From Verrucomicrobiota bacterium (GTDB taxonomy: Bacteria; Verrucomicrobiota; Verrucomicrobiia; Verrucomicrobiales; Verrucomicrobiaceae): a DNA stretch of 60,134 bases. The notes beneath the pieces were generated by a model. The model searched no databases, had not been told where the DNA came from, and worked only from the letters and a program-made list of their open reading frames with translations. The translations under genes were made by a program, and so were the position numbers. How positions within the stretch are numbered: the first letter of the stretch is position 1; every line of letters starts with the position of its first letter. This document shows positions 27,201 through 34,876 of the stretch, piece by piece. The DNA is taken from positions 1-60,134 of the forward strand of contig CAUJJC010000040.1 in assembly GCA_963204975.1 (NCBI GenBank). The letters are read 5' to 3'.

Positions 27201-28154
27201 TTCTTGTCCGGCGCACAGCAAGGTCGAATCAATCCGAAGGACGGGCAGCTTTACGTCACGGGCATGTATGGCTGGGGCTGCTGGGGCACGGAAGATGGAT
27301 GCTTCCAGCGGGTGCGATACACGGGTGGAGCGGCGCACTTGCCAGTGTCGTTCGCGGTTCATGACAATGGTGTGCTGATCAAGTTCAGCGACAAGCTCGG
27401 CAGTGTGGCGGGCGATGTGAAGCAGCACTTCGCGCAGTGCTGGAACTATCGCTACAGCGCGGCGTATGGTTCGCCCGAGTTGAGCGTGAGTCATCCCGAT
27501 CTGGAGGGCCATGATTCGCTGGCGATCAAGGCAGCGCATGTCCTCGACGATGGCTCATCCTTGTTCCTGGAGATCCCACTGATTTCGCCGTGTCATCAAG
27601 TGCATCTGCATGTCTCGACGGTTGATGATCGCTACCAAGACCTGTTCATCACCGCCCACAAGCTGGCGCCTGCGTTCACCGGCTTTCCAGGCTATCAGCC
27701 GACGCCGAAGCAATACATCGCAGTGGAGCAGTCGGGCGATGCCTTGAAGTCCATGCCCAATCCCTGGGCAGGCGGTGCCAAAGGCCATGTGCTCAACATC
27801 GCTGCGGCACTGGGACTGAAGTTCGCTCAGACAGAACTGCGAGCGAAGGCTGGCGAACGATTGTCACTGACCTTCTCGAATCCCGATGCCGTGCCGCATA
27901 ACTGGGTGCTCATCGCACCTGGCAAGCTGGCTGCCACCGGCGATGCCACGAACAAGATGATCACAGACCCGAATGGACTGGCCCGTCACTACGTGCCCGA
28001 AAGCCCCGACGTGCTGGCCTACACGGACATGACCAACCCCGGCGCGCAGTTCACCATTCACTTCGATGCTCCGAAGTCCCCCGGACGCTACCCTTACCTC
28101 TGCACCTTCCCAGGTCACTGGGTGGTGATGAACGGAGTGCTGGTGGTGGAGTGA
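24210..28154 (+). CDS. Exported multidomain protein: TIM barrel, LamG, propeller-like region and azurin-like copper domain
   Basis: This 1314-residue protein begins with a signal peptide (MKWVCCFSLLLASVVCGAD). Residues about 20-290 look like a xylose-isomerase-type TIM barrel (LKVGLYNHGGWFGEP, VYNLHHGHDHV). Residues 325-480 are a LamG/concanavalin-like domain (FTIECWAKIHG, LFVDAKLVHD). Residues 515-1140 form a long beta-propeller-like region of the type found next to DUF6797 and PVC haem domains. Residues 1190-1314 are a cupredoxin with ligands His1230 (PHNW), Cys1298, His1303 and Met1307 in CTFPGHWVVM, the same C-x4-H-x3-M spacing as azurin. It is probably a periplasmic oxidoreductase or sugar-processing enzyme that passes electrons through copper. 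No haem CxxCH motif is present. Confidence 0.92.
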   Translation: MKWVCCFSLLLASVVCGADVSLFDQKNLAAWCIVPFDKAKRGPEERAAMLEKLGFTKFVYDYRKEHIPTFDAELEALKMHHVELTGWWFPTQLNDEAKMTLELFKRHGVKPVLWISGGGERPKTNDEGESRLAAEVARVRPIAEAAQAHGLKVGLYNHGGWFGEPETQVEIIKRLAMPNVGMVYNLHHGHDHVRRLRQILEMIKPHLLCFNLNGMMEDGEKRGMKIVPLAQGEQDIEIMKIIAASGYTGPIGILNHTDEDAEARLSDNVDGLRWLVKTIQGEPAGDKPKPRSWTRPPEKQTMDKPARPTGVKSINDAFGKALSGPFQAGEKEAYRTRPFTIECWAKIHGKAQYNILVARDAKSSADHWELYTHAKSGELALYQPGRGGDVRSKTDVCDGQWHHLAAVVEEARVRLFVDAKLVHDAVAKPMQGKVQPGALMIGGLVEGGLGCDGVIDEVRLSQGARAMGPLAKVPMKSDAQTIEIWNFDALGEVGAAKPAPKHASFFYQFDPLKPEQWPHRDHPINHYRLYDFYTKQALAFKGQSLPPLLTAYPGLEGGLFGHWGVADDEFWRDDRWAKADRRPLQCGILHTPGRKFPKAVVMQLGDHEELTTVFDPETLSFSMVTGGSFVGMGSTRHGMMDGLKFNAPISTRMEQPKPSEPFVYHGFYRHEKRVVFSYTRGGKEVLDSAWADQAQFKRETCPKGDEPLTSMIKGGPAQWPEWLETVGSLGTAKPYALDTLTLPKHPTGLPWFVTGCDFFSDGTGAICTMTGDVWLVRGIDEGLGKLRWKRFAAGLAQPLGMRIVQDQIVVQGRDQITRLVDLNHDDEADFYECVSNAQITSPSGHDFITGCEFDGTFYYFASGNQGVCRVKPGGEVEVLATGFRNPNGLGLASDGTVTTTVQEGDWTPTSMIHQIKHGGFYGAGGPKPGKEVLPPMCYLPRGLDNSSGGQCFTETTKWGPLGGQLIHFSPGSANHFLILRQTIGDVTQGAAVCLPGDFLSGAQQGRINPKDGQLYVTGMYGWGCWGTEDGCFQRVRYTGGAAHLPVSFAVHDNGVLIKFSDKLGSVAGDVKQHFAQCWNYRYSAAYGSPELSVSHPDLEGHDSLAIKAAHVLDDGSSLFLEIPLISPCHQVHLHVSTVDDRYQDLFITAHKLAPAFTGFPGYQPTPKQYIAVEQSGDALKSMPNPWAGGAKGHVLNIAAALGLKFAQTELRAKAGERLSLTFSNPDAVPHNWVLIAPGKLAATGDATNKMITDPNGLARHYVPESPDVLAYTDMTNPGAQFTIHFDAPKSPGRYPYLCTFPGHWVVMNGVLVVE

Positions 28155-28316
28155 AGTCAGCGCGGGCACGTTTGAACACTGAGGGAGTTTTTGGCTTTTG
28201 GATTGAATGGTTCGTCTGACTACGGCAGTTTTGCCGCTGTCTCTTCGCCGCCTCCATGCCTGTGATGGTTGTCGGCTCTTCCTCGACCCCGAGAAACATT
28301 TGCCAAGGTATCACGC

Positions 28317-30893
28317 ATGAGTTTGCCCCAAATCGCAGGCCACGAACTGCAAGACTTGATCGGCGGAGGGAGCGTGGGTGCTGTTTACAGGGCTACGGGA
28401 TCGGGGGGCGGGGCGCTGGCGGTGAAGGTCTTCAGCTCGATGTCGATCAATCGCAAGGGGCTGGCTGCAACTCTGCACGGGCTGCAAAAGATGCCGGTGC
28501 ATCGCGGACTGCTGCCGGTGCTGGGCTTCGATTTGGATCGCAGTCCCTATTATGTGATCACGCCGCTCATCGGGGTGGCAACCAAGGATGCACAGGGGCG
28601 CAGGTTCTGGCAGTGTCCAACGCTGGAGAGCATGTGCGGGCGGGTGCCGCCGGATACGGCTTGGCGCTACATTTACGAGATCGCGGATGCTCTGGCGGCG
28701 GCGCACAAGCATGGTGTGGCGCACGGGAATCTGAAGTGCAGCAATGTGCTGGTGACGGATGGTGAGGAATGTGCGACGCGGCTAGGGGACTTCGGTCAGG
28801 GTTACGTGGGTGGTGTGCATCACATGGAACTGCGCGATCACTTCATGTATCTCGCTCCCGAGCAGGCAGTGCAGCCCGATGGATTTTTCGCGGGCATGGG
28901 TGCGTCATGGGATGTGTATAGCTTCGGTGTGGTGGCGTATCGCTTGCTCACCGGGCAGTTCCCTCGCGGGGAGCAGGCGTGGGCTCAGGAGTCTGCCACG
29001 CGGCAGCAGAAGATGGCGCAAGGCCTGAACTACGAGATCAACAGTCTCGCCCTGCTCCGTGCGATCCAGGCGCAGCCGACGATCTCGTGGCCGAATGCTG
29101 CGGGCACGCCCTGGGACGAGAGACGCAGGCACATCATCGAGCGAGCACTGGATTTTGATCCGGCGGTGCGGTGGCGTGATGTGCGCGAGATTGCGCATGA
29201 GTTCGAAACGCTGGAGGCGGACTTCGTTCTCGCAGAGTCGCGCGCGGAGACTGAGTTTGAGAAGAAGCGGCAGGCGGGCAAGATCGCGCGCTTGCACTTG
29301 TTGTGGATGAGTCTTGCGGGAGCGCTGGGGGCGGCCGGAGTGTATGGAGTCACCACGCAATTGCGCCTTAACAACGCCCAGGCAACGATCGTCGGTAACG
29401 AGGCGGCGGCGAAGCAGGAGATCGACACTCGTGATGGCAAGATCGGCACGCTGACCAAGGACCTGAGTGATGCGCGTGCGGCGCGTGAGATCAGCGATCT
29501 GAACCTTCAGCGTGCGCAGACCATGGTGGATCAGCTTGCGACGCAACTGCTGCAATTGCCCACGGGCAACAATCTGGAAGTCGCCTTCTCGAAGCAGCAG
29601 CTCAGCGATACGGCAGGCTTTCTTCAGGCGGGTTTGCCCGATCTTGAAAAGCAGCCCTCGCTTGCTCCTGAGCGTGCGCGGGCGTATGGGAATCTGGGCA
29701 TGATCGCGCTCAAGCAGCGCAACTCGGTCGAGGCGGTCAAGTTTCTGGACAAGGCGCGCAACGAGCTGCACGCCTTGATCGCTCGTGAGCCCAACAGCAA
29801 GCATCTCAATCTTTACCAGCAGTGGCTTGGTCGGTTCAGCATGCTGCTGGCAAAGGTGCGCGCGTCGCGTGGCGATGGTGAAACGGCGCTCTCGCTGTTG
29901 AAGGAATCAACCTCCAATCTCGATCCAGGCTTGAAGTCGAACCCGCGTGATCGGAATGCTCGCTTCGAGGCTGCACAGGCTTGGTTTGATTATGGTTCAC
30001 GATGCCGTGCGGAAGGCGATGTGGCTGAGAGTGATGCCGCCCTGCAGAAGGTGACAGCCGCGCTGGATGAGCAGGTGATCGGTGCGCCCTTGCTGCCTGA
30101 GGAGCAGTTCCTTCTCGCTCGTGGCGACCTGGAGCGCGGACTCACTCTGAAAGACGGTGGCAAGCTGGATGAAGCGGCGGCAGCCCTGCTGAGCGGGGTG
30201 GAAAAGATGGCCACGCTGGTCGCAGGCAGCGCACCACGGAACCAAGATCAGGCAATCATTCTGGCCGAGGGCTACACGGAGCTGGCGGACATCCTGGGCA
30301 GGCACTTCAGTTCCAAGGAAGCGACCGAAGCACATTTCGAAGCGATCAAGGTGCTGCTCGAATTAGTCCGTCTGGAGCCAGATTGGAAAGAGGCCAAATA
30401 CCTCCTGGCACGCAACTATGCCGCCGTGGCCAAGCTGGATCGCAATGTGGGCAATGGTGCCGAAGCGATGCGCAAGATGAACGATGCGCTTCAGGCCGTG
30501 AACGAGGTGGTGGCTGATGACACCGAGAACCGGCAGTATCTTTTCCAGCAGGCCAAGCTGCGTGGCGAACTAGCGGAAATGCTAGGCGATGGCGGCGAGC
30601 CCAAGAAGGCGTTGCCCGTGATCTCCCAAGCGCTCGAAAACTTGCAAAACCTGCTCCAGCAACTGCCCAACGACAAGCTGACTTCCGCCCGCCGTGAGTG
30701 GGAGGTGCAGCTTGCCGTCATGCACGGCGTCAAAGGCCAGATCTGTGAGGCGGCAAAGCAGAAAGACGATGCACGGAAGAGCTTCAACCTTGCGCAGAAA
30801 CAGTGGGAGCGTCTCGTCACGCTGGGTGCGGATGGCGAGATCGTGCAGAATGGGATGACCTGGGTGAAGAACCGGCTTCAAAAGCTGAAGTAG
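28317..30893 (+). CDS. Membrane Ser/Thr kinase-like protein, probable pseudokinase, with TPR-like extracellular part
   Basis: ATG 28317 (MSLPQIAGHELQ) gives 858 residues; longer starts add non-homologous sequence. Residues 10-285 have a protein-kinase fold: glycine loop GGGSVGAVY, ATP-lysine Lys37 (ALAVKVF), LGDFGQG (Asp158) and APEQAV. The catalytic loop reads HGNLKCSN instead of HRDxKxxN, so the catalytic aspartate is Asn138 and phosphotransfer is probably lost or very weak. A membrane helix (about 326-345) and coiled coil follow. About 450 residues of TPR-like helices (RAYGNLGMIALKQRNSVEAV) then probably face the periplasm. It may be a scaffold or sensor. It converges on the secretin gene of the pilus locus. 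Confidence 0.92.
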   Translation: MSLPQIAGHELQDLIGGGSVGAVYRATGSGGGALAVKVFSSMSINRKGLAATLHGLQKMPVHRGLLPVLGFDLDRSPYYVITPLIGVATKDAQGRRFWQCPTLESMCGRVPPDTAWRYIYEIADALAAAHKHGVAHGNLKCSNVLVTDGEECATRLGDFGQGYVGGVHHMELRDHFMYLAPEQAVQPDGFFAGMGASWDVYSFGVVAYRLLTGQFPRGEQAWAQESATRQQKMAQGLNYEINSLALLRAIQAQPTISWPNAAGTPWDERRRHIIERALDFDPAVRWRDVREIAHEFETLEADFVLAESRAETEFEKKRQAGKIARLHLLWMSLAGALGAAGVYGVTTQLRLNNAQATIVGNEAAAKQEIDTRDGKIGTLTKDLSDARAAREISDLNLQRAQTMVDQLATQLLQLPTGNNLEVAFSKQQLSDTAGFLQAGLPDLEKQPSLAPERARAYGNLGMIALKQRNSVEAVKFLDKARNELHALIAREPNSKHLNLYQQWLGRFSMLLAKVRASRGDGETALSLLKESTSNLDPGLKSNPRDRNARFEAAQAWFDYGSRCRAEGDVAESDAALQKVTAALDEQVIGAPLLPEEQFLLARGDLERGLTLKDGGKLDEAAAALLSGVEKMATLVAGSAPRNQDQAIILAEGYTELADILGRHFSSKEATEAHFEAIKVLLELVRLEPDWKEAKYLLARNYAAVAKLDRNVGNGAEAMRKMNDALQAVNEVVADDTENRQYLFQQAKLRGELAEMLGDGGEPKKALPVISQALENLQNLLQQLPNDKLTSARREWEVQLAVMHGVKGQICEAAKQKDDARKSFNLAQKQWERLVTLGADGEIVQNGMTWVKNRLQKLK

Positions 30894-30950
30894 CCCGATT
30901 CCTGGCCCACGCACAGCACCCTTCCGGTGTGTGTCCATTGGGCCAAATAA

Positions 30951-30985
30951 AAATCCCGCGCTCCGACGGGCGGAGAGCGGGATTT
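30951..30985 (-). terminator. Intrinsic terminator of the secretin gene, shared with the pseudokinase gene
   Basis: Arms 30951-30965 (AAATCCCGCGCTCCG) and 30971-30985 (CGGAGAGCGGGATTT) pair at 14 of 15 positions around a 5-base loop. On the minus strand the stem is followed by TTTTTATTTGG, a good uridine tract. On the plus strand only TTT follows. It lies in the 129-base convergent gap and should terminate both transcripts, mainly the secretin one. Confidence 0.85.
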
Positions 30986-31022
30986 GGGAAGGCTGGTTGC
31001 GAATGGCCGCAGCGCGAGGGCT

Positions 31023-33044
31023 TCAGTAGTAGTCCTTCTTCAACATCTTGCGCTTCATGGAGCCGACGCGATCATGCAGTGTGGAGATGTCCATGATGGC
31101 CTTGGTCAGCATGGCAGACTTTTCAGGATGCTGCTCGCTCATGGACTCCACCTGGGCTTCCAGTTGATTGATGGCGATCTTCATTTCTGTGAGTTTCTTG
31201 GAGTCCTCATCAGTCGCACGATTCTCTTCGATGGTGCTGTTGATCACCTCGCACTGGCGCGTCAGGTAAGCGACAGATTCAGGGACGGCATCGGGGCCAC
31301 CTGCAAGGCGTCCGGTTTGATCCACATGGGGCTTCTGCGGCATGAGGTGAGCAGGGCGCTGAGGCACCACGGACTCGGGCTCGGGGGGCAGGCCGCCGCC
31401 TTTCGGATCGATCAGACGAGGTGTGATGAAGAGCATCAGGTTCTTGTGGTTCTTTTCGCGGCTCTTGCTCTTGAACGCGTAGCCGAGAATCGGGATGCGG
31501 CCGAGGAATGGCACGCCGCTGTCGGAGACCTTTTCCTTCGCTTCGTCCAGCCCGCCGATGGCTACGGTGTAGCCGTCGTTCACCTCGACTGGCGCATTAT
31601 AGACGCGCGAGGTGGCCACAGGGTAGTTGTTCCCAGAGATGAGTTGCGAGCCAATGATCGAGGACACGGTGACCTTGATGTTCAGGAGCACGCGGTCGTT
31701 TTCCATCTTCTTGGGCAGGATGTTCAAGACGGTGCCGATAGGCAGGTAGGTGATGCTCTGGGAGGTGGCTGCACCACCGCCGCTCGAGATGGCCGAGGAG
31801 CCGTCGAGCACGGGTTGATTGACCACGCTGCGGATCACCACTTCCCGGTTGTTGAGGGTGACCATGCGCGGGTAGGAGACCGTTTTGGTGTCCTGATCGT
31901 TGAGCATCGCACGGAGCTTGAAGCTGAGATCCTGCGACGTGAGCACCGCAGCGCCAGGCCAGAAGGTGCTGGCGGCGATGTCGTTCAGATTGCTCATGGT
32001 GAACAACTGAGCCACGTCACCACGGAGTCCGCCGGATTGATTGGGGATCTGGTTGTAATCGATGTTCCAGCGCTTGGTGGTTTCATCGTAGCTGGTCTTG
32101 GTGGTCTGACGGAAGGTGCCGTTCTGTCCGAGGGTGCCGCTCCAGTCGATGCCGAGTTCCTTCGATGGGTCATGGCTGGACTCGATGAACTTCACTTCGA
32201 TAGCAATGAGTGGCTGCGCTTTGTCCGCTGCGGCGAGATAGCCTTCCACCCACAGATGCTGGAGGCGGGTGGCGACGACGTAGAGCGTATTGGAATCAGA
32301 TTTCCAGATGACCTTGGGCTGGTGGGCCTGGGAGAGCTGATTGGAATTGCCCATTCCGGGAACGCCAGCGCCTTGGGCACCAGTGCCTGCCTGTGCGGCG
32401 GCGAATCCCGCTGGCGATGCACCACCAGAGCTGCCGTCTTCGGCTTCGGGTGGCAGATCGAGGATCGAACGAATGTCATTGATGAGTTCGCTGCGCTTCA
32501 CCTTGAAGGTTTCTTTGGCTCCCTGGAGATCGACCGAAGCCGACTGGATGGTGCCAGCTCCCGAGCCGCCACCGCCGCCGGTTCCTTCGGTGATGTTCTC
32601 CACACGCTCCATCGCATTGTAGCGAATGGAGTAGCTGCGGCCTTCGAGTTCACGATCATCGGCAGGGCGGATATACCACATGCCGTTGTCTTCGGGGATC
32701 AGTGAGAGGCCGTTGGCTTTGCAGAGCGTCTCCAGAACGCTGAACGGACTGGCATTGATGGAGAAGGTGATAACGCGACCTGCCTCGGGGCTGTCCTCAG
32801 GCAGGGAAATAAAGGAGAGCTTCGCGTCGGTGGCGAGGAAGCGGAGCACATCGGCCAGATTGGACTTCGAGAAGTCATACTGTTGCGCTGGGGAGTTTCG
32901 CAGTTCCTGCGCCTTGGCCTCGTAGCGAGGTGGAAGCTGTCGGATCGACTGTCCGATGGTCCCGTCGAACTGCGCGTGCAGTCCTGTCGAACTCGCGGCC
33001 ATCAGGCAGGCGAAGAGGTAAAGGGAGGTGAGTTTGATCTTCAT
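31023..33044 (-). CDS. Outer-membrane secretin of a type IV pilus/type II secretion-like system
   Basis: This 673-residue protein has a signal peptide (LFACLMAASSTGLHAQ). An N-terminal secretin/STN-like domain lies at about 55-125 (YDFSKSNLADVLRFLATDAK). A glycine-rich, repeat-like region (IQSASVDLQGAKETF) and a second N-domain (SNTLYVVATRLQHLWVEG) follow. The secretin core at about 285-560 carries VPFLGRIPILGYAF and the final NLMLFITPRLI. Secretins form the multimeric outer-membrane gate for pili or secreted proteins. An extra C-terminal part (about 590-673) is a predicted coiled coil, longer than in PilQ/GspD. The gene faces away from the pilus-assembly run and has its own promoter and terminator. 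Confidence 0.95.
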   Translation of the reverse strand: MKIKLTSLYLFACLMAASSTGLHAQFDGTIGQSIRQLPPRYEAKAQELRNSPAQQYDFSKSNLADVLRFLATDAKLSFISLPEDSPEAGRVITFSINASPFSVLETLCKANGLSLIPEDNGMWYIRPADDRELEGRSYSIRYNAMERVENITEGTGGGGGSGAGTIQSASVDLQGAKETFKVKRSELINDIRSILDLPPEAEDGSSGGASPAGFAAAQAGTGAQGAGVPGMGNSNQLSQAHQPKVIWKSDSNTLYVVATRLQHLWVEGYLAAADKAQPLIAIEVKFIESSHDPSKELGIDWSGTLGQNGTFRQTTKTSYDETTKRWNIDYNQIPNQSGGLRGDVAQLFTMSNLNDIAASTFWPGAAVLTSQDLSFKLRAMLNDQDTKTVSYPRMVTLNNREVVIRSVVNQPVLDGSSAISSGGGAATSQSITYLPIGTVLNILPKKMENDRVLLNIKVTVSSIIGSQLISGNNYPVATSRVYNAPVEVNDGYTVAIGGLDEAKEKVSDSGVPFLGRIPILGYAFKSKSREKNHKNLMLFITPRLIDPKGGGLPPEPESVVPQRPAHLMPQKPHVDQTGRLAGGPDAVPESVAYLTRQCEVINSTIEENRATDEDSKKLTEMKIAINQLEAQVESMSEQHPEKSAMLTKAIMDISTLHDRVGSMKRKMLKKDYY

Positions 33045-33077
33045 GGGGGTGAAATGATAAGGAGCGGCAACTTCTAT

Positions 33078-33105
33078 ATTTTATGGAAAATATAATTAAC
33101 TACAA
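33078..33105 (-). promoter_or_regulatory. Predicted promoter of the secretin gene
   Basis: On the minus strand TTGTAG (33105-33100) and TAAAAT (33083-33078) are separated by 16 bases, close to the sigma-70 consensus. They lie 34 bases upstream of the secretin ATG at 33044, inside a very AT-rich gap. Confidence 0.55.
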
Positions 33106-33212
33106 CTATTTTTATCGCTTTGCTGAACTTTTTTGTCTCCGAGGTGGTCTAGGAATCAAAACAACTATCAAATTTAGCAAAATATTATGATTTCCATATT
33201 TACAATCTGGCG

Positions 33213-33242
33213 TTGTGTGAAATAATGTGCTCTTACTATAAT
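33213..33242 (+). promoter_or_regulatory. Predicted promoter of the pilus-assembly run
   Basis: TTGTGT (33213-33218) and a perfect TATAAT (33237-33242) are separated by 18 bases. Transcription would start near 33249, giving a leader of only 15-21 bases before the TTG 33264 or GTG 33270 start of the prepilin gene. It lies back to back with the secretin promoter. Confidence 0.6.
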
Positions 33243-33263
33243 TGTAACTTTAGCTGAACTCAT

Positions 33264-34856
33264 TTGGTCGTGAACACGTCCCCTGCCTTCTCCAACTCTC
33301 GCTCCCCAGGCCGCTGGCGGTCAGCTTTCACGCTGCTGGAGATCTTTGTCACGATCGCCTTGATCGGAGTGATCACGGCCGTGGCTGTGTCGCAGATGGG
33401 CTCAGGGCTGCCACAGGCTGTGGTCGATACCCGCCTCTCTTCCGATGTGGCCCATCTCAATCAAATGGTGTCCGTCTATTTAGCGGACGGAGGCTCCCTG
33501 GATGGGATTACCTCTGAACAGGGTGTGATCGATAAGTTGAAGCGGGCTCGCTCATCCGCTGAATCCAAGACCAATGTGGGGGTGACCACTGGACGGCTCG
33601 TCGATGTGCGCCTCCGTGCGACACTTTCGGCCAATGCCTCAACGACACGCGCCGTCTGGAACCCCACGACGAAACGCTTCGATATTGGCACCACGGGTGG
33701 AGTGAACAGCTTCACGCTCGATGACAGCCTCGCGGATGCCAATTTCCCCCTCGACACACGCACTGCCAGCCGAATCAAATACAATTCCTCCAATGGCTGG
33801 GTGTGGGGCACTTCTGGAGCCGATCCGAACATCGCCTACAACCCGCCGAACACCGCCAATCAGACCAATCAGGGCAACAACTTCGATCCCACCATCGATC
33901 TGCCTTCGGGAACAACGACCGGGACGGGCACCGGAACCGGGACGGGCACTGGGACAGGAACTGGCACCGGAACAGGAACCGGGACGGGCACAGGCACCGG
34001 ACCTGGAAGCACGCCGACCACTCTGCCCACGCCGATCATCAGCCCCTCCGGTGGCACCTTCAGCGCCGCCACCTTCCCCGCGAGTGTCACCATCAGCAAC
34101 AATGGTGCGCCTGGCGGTGCCGCATCCAAAATCATCTACCGCAAAAATGGCAGCGCCTGGATGGACTACAGTGGCCCGATCTCACTCCTCTCGGGTGATC
34201 GCATAGAAGCGATGAACCTGTCGCTCAGTGCTACAGCCTTTTCGGACAGCGCAGTCACGGGCCAGGAATACTACAGCCTGGTCAATGGATTCACCGGTTC
34301 AGCCGCAGGCACCTGGACCGACGTCACGGGCGGGCCGACGCTCGATTATGAGATCACGCCCGGCAGCCCAACGACATCCGTCTCTCACGGCAACACGCAG
34401 CTCGACCTTGGCAATGGCGAGTTCCTGGACGCTGGCGTGGCGAACGTGCTGTCCTACACCAAAAACGACTTCACCAACATTCAACCGAACGTCTCCTTCA
34501 AGCTCGGCAACCTGGATCTGCTCAACGGCACCACCTTCTACGATAGCGAAGCCTCCAGTGTGAAGCTGCGGATCAACCTCAATCTCACCAACCCGCCGAT
34601 GAACACGACCATGGATATCGTGTTCAACCTGATCAACACCGAGAACTCCCCAGACCGACTCGCGAGCGCTGACATCGTCGAGATCGCCACGCCCCAGCCG
34701 ACTTCCTTCACCATCGATAACGTGACCTACACGCTGCAGCTCAACTGGGTGACTCTCGATCCCGGAGCCGGCGTCGTTCAGGGCAATCAATTCCTTGTGT
34801 TCGAAGGTGCGGCCGCTCAGGCGGAACTCCGCGCGACACTCTACTCCAATCACTAA
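33264..34856 (+). CDS. Large prepilin-like protein with Thr-Gly linker and adhesin-like C-terminus
   Basis: The first gene of the pilus run encodes about 530 residues. The start is TTG 33264 or GTG 33270, as no ATG fits before the pilin helix. Residues about 24-45 read FTLLEIFVTIALIGVITAVA: a type III (prepilin) signal with Phe+1 and Glu+5, but Ala rather than Gly before the cleavage site. A pilin-like domain reaches residue 215. Fourteen Thr-Gly pairs (219-246) form a flexible linker to a chitobiase/Fn3-associated-like domain (about 255-325). A beta-rich end (330-530) resembles the choice-of-anchor K type. Normal pilins are about 150 residues, so this is probably a pilin displaying an exposed binding domain. 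Confidence 0.88.
   Translation: MVVNTSPAFSNSRSPGRWRSAFTLLEIFVTIALIGVITAVAVSQMGSGLPQAVVDTRLSSDVAHLNQMVSVYLADGGSLDGITSEQGVIDKLKRARSSAESKTNVGVTTGRLVDVRLRATLSANASTTRAVWNPTTKRFDIGTTGGVNSFTLDDSLADANFPLDTRTASRIKYNSSNGWVWGTSGADPNIAYNPPNTANQTNQGNNFDPTIDLPSGTTTGTGTGTGTGTGTGTGTGTGTGTGTGTGPGSTPTTLPTPIISPSGGTFSAATFPASVTISNNGAPGGAASKIIYRKNGSAWMDYSGPISLLSGDRIEAMNLSLSATAFSDSAVTGQEYYSLVNGFTGSAAGTWTDVTGGPTLDYEITPGSPTTSVSHGNTQLDLGNGEFLDAGVANVLSYTKNDFTNIQPNVSFKLGNLDLLNGTTFYDSEASSVKLRINLNLTNPPMNTTMDIVFNLINTENSPDRLASADIVEIATPQPTSFTIDNVTYTLQLNWVTLDPGAGVVQGNQFLVFEGAAAQAELRATLYSNH
33918..34001 (+). repeat. 84-base tandem repeat encoding 14 Thr-Gly pairs
   Basis: The unit is ACNGGN, repeated 14 times without interruption in the large prepilin gene. 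The third codon positions vary (mostly ACC/ACG/ACA with GGG/GGC/GGA), so selection seems to act on the protein linker. Loss or gain of a 6-base unit would keep the frame, allowing the linker to vary in length. Confidence 0.95.
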
Positions 34857-34876
34857 CACCCACGCTTCCCCGTCGT

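Noticed and set aside
28223..28236. Small CGGCA-GTTT-TGCCG hairpin after the copper-domain gene
   Set aside because: A 5-pair stem without a T-tract is too weak to call a terminator.
30984..32705. A 573-codon plus-strand frame opposite the secretin
   Set aside because: The secretin motifs are on the minus strand. The frame crosses the terminator and shows no motif.
33918..34001. CRISPR-like or satellite array
   Set aside because: Units are 6 bases, translate to Thr-Gly in frame, and have no spacers.
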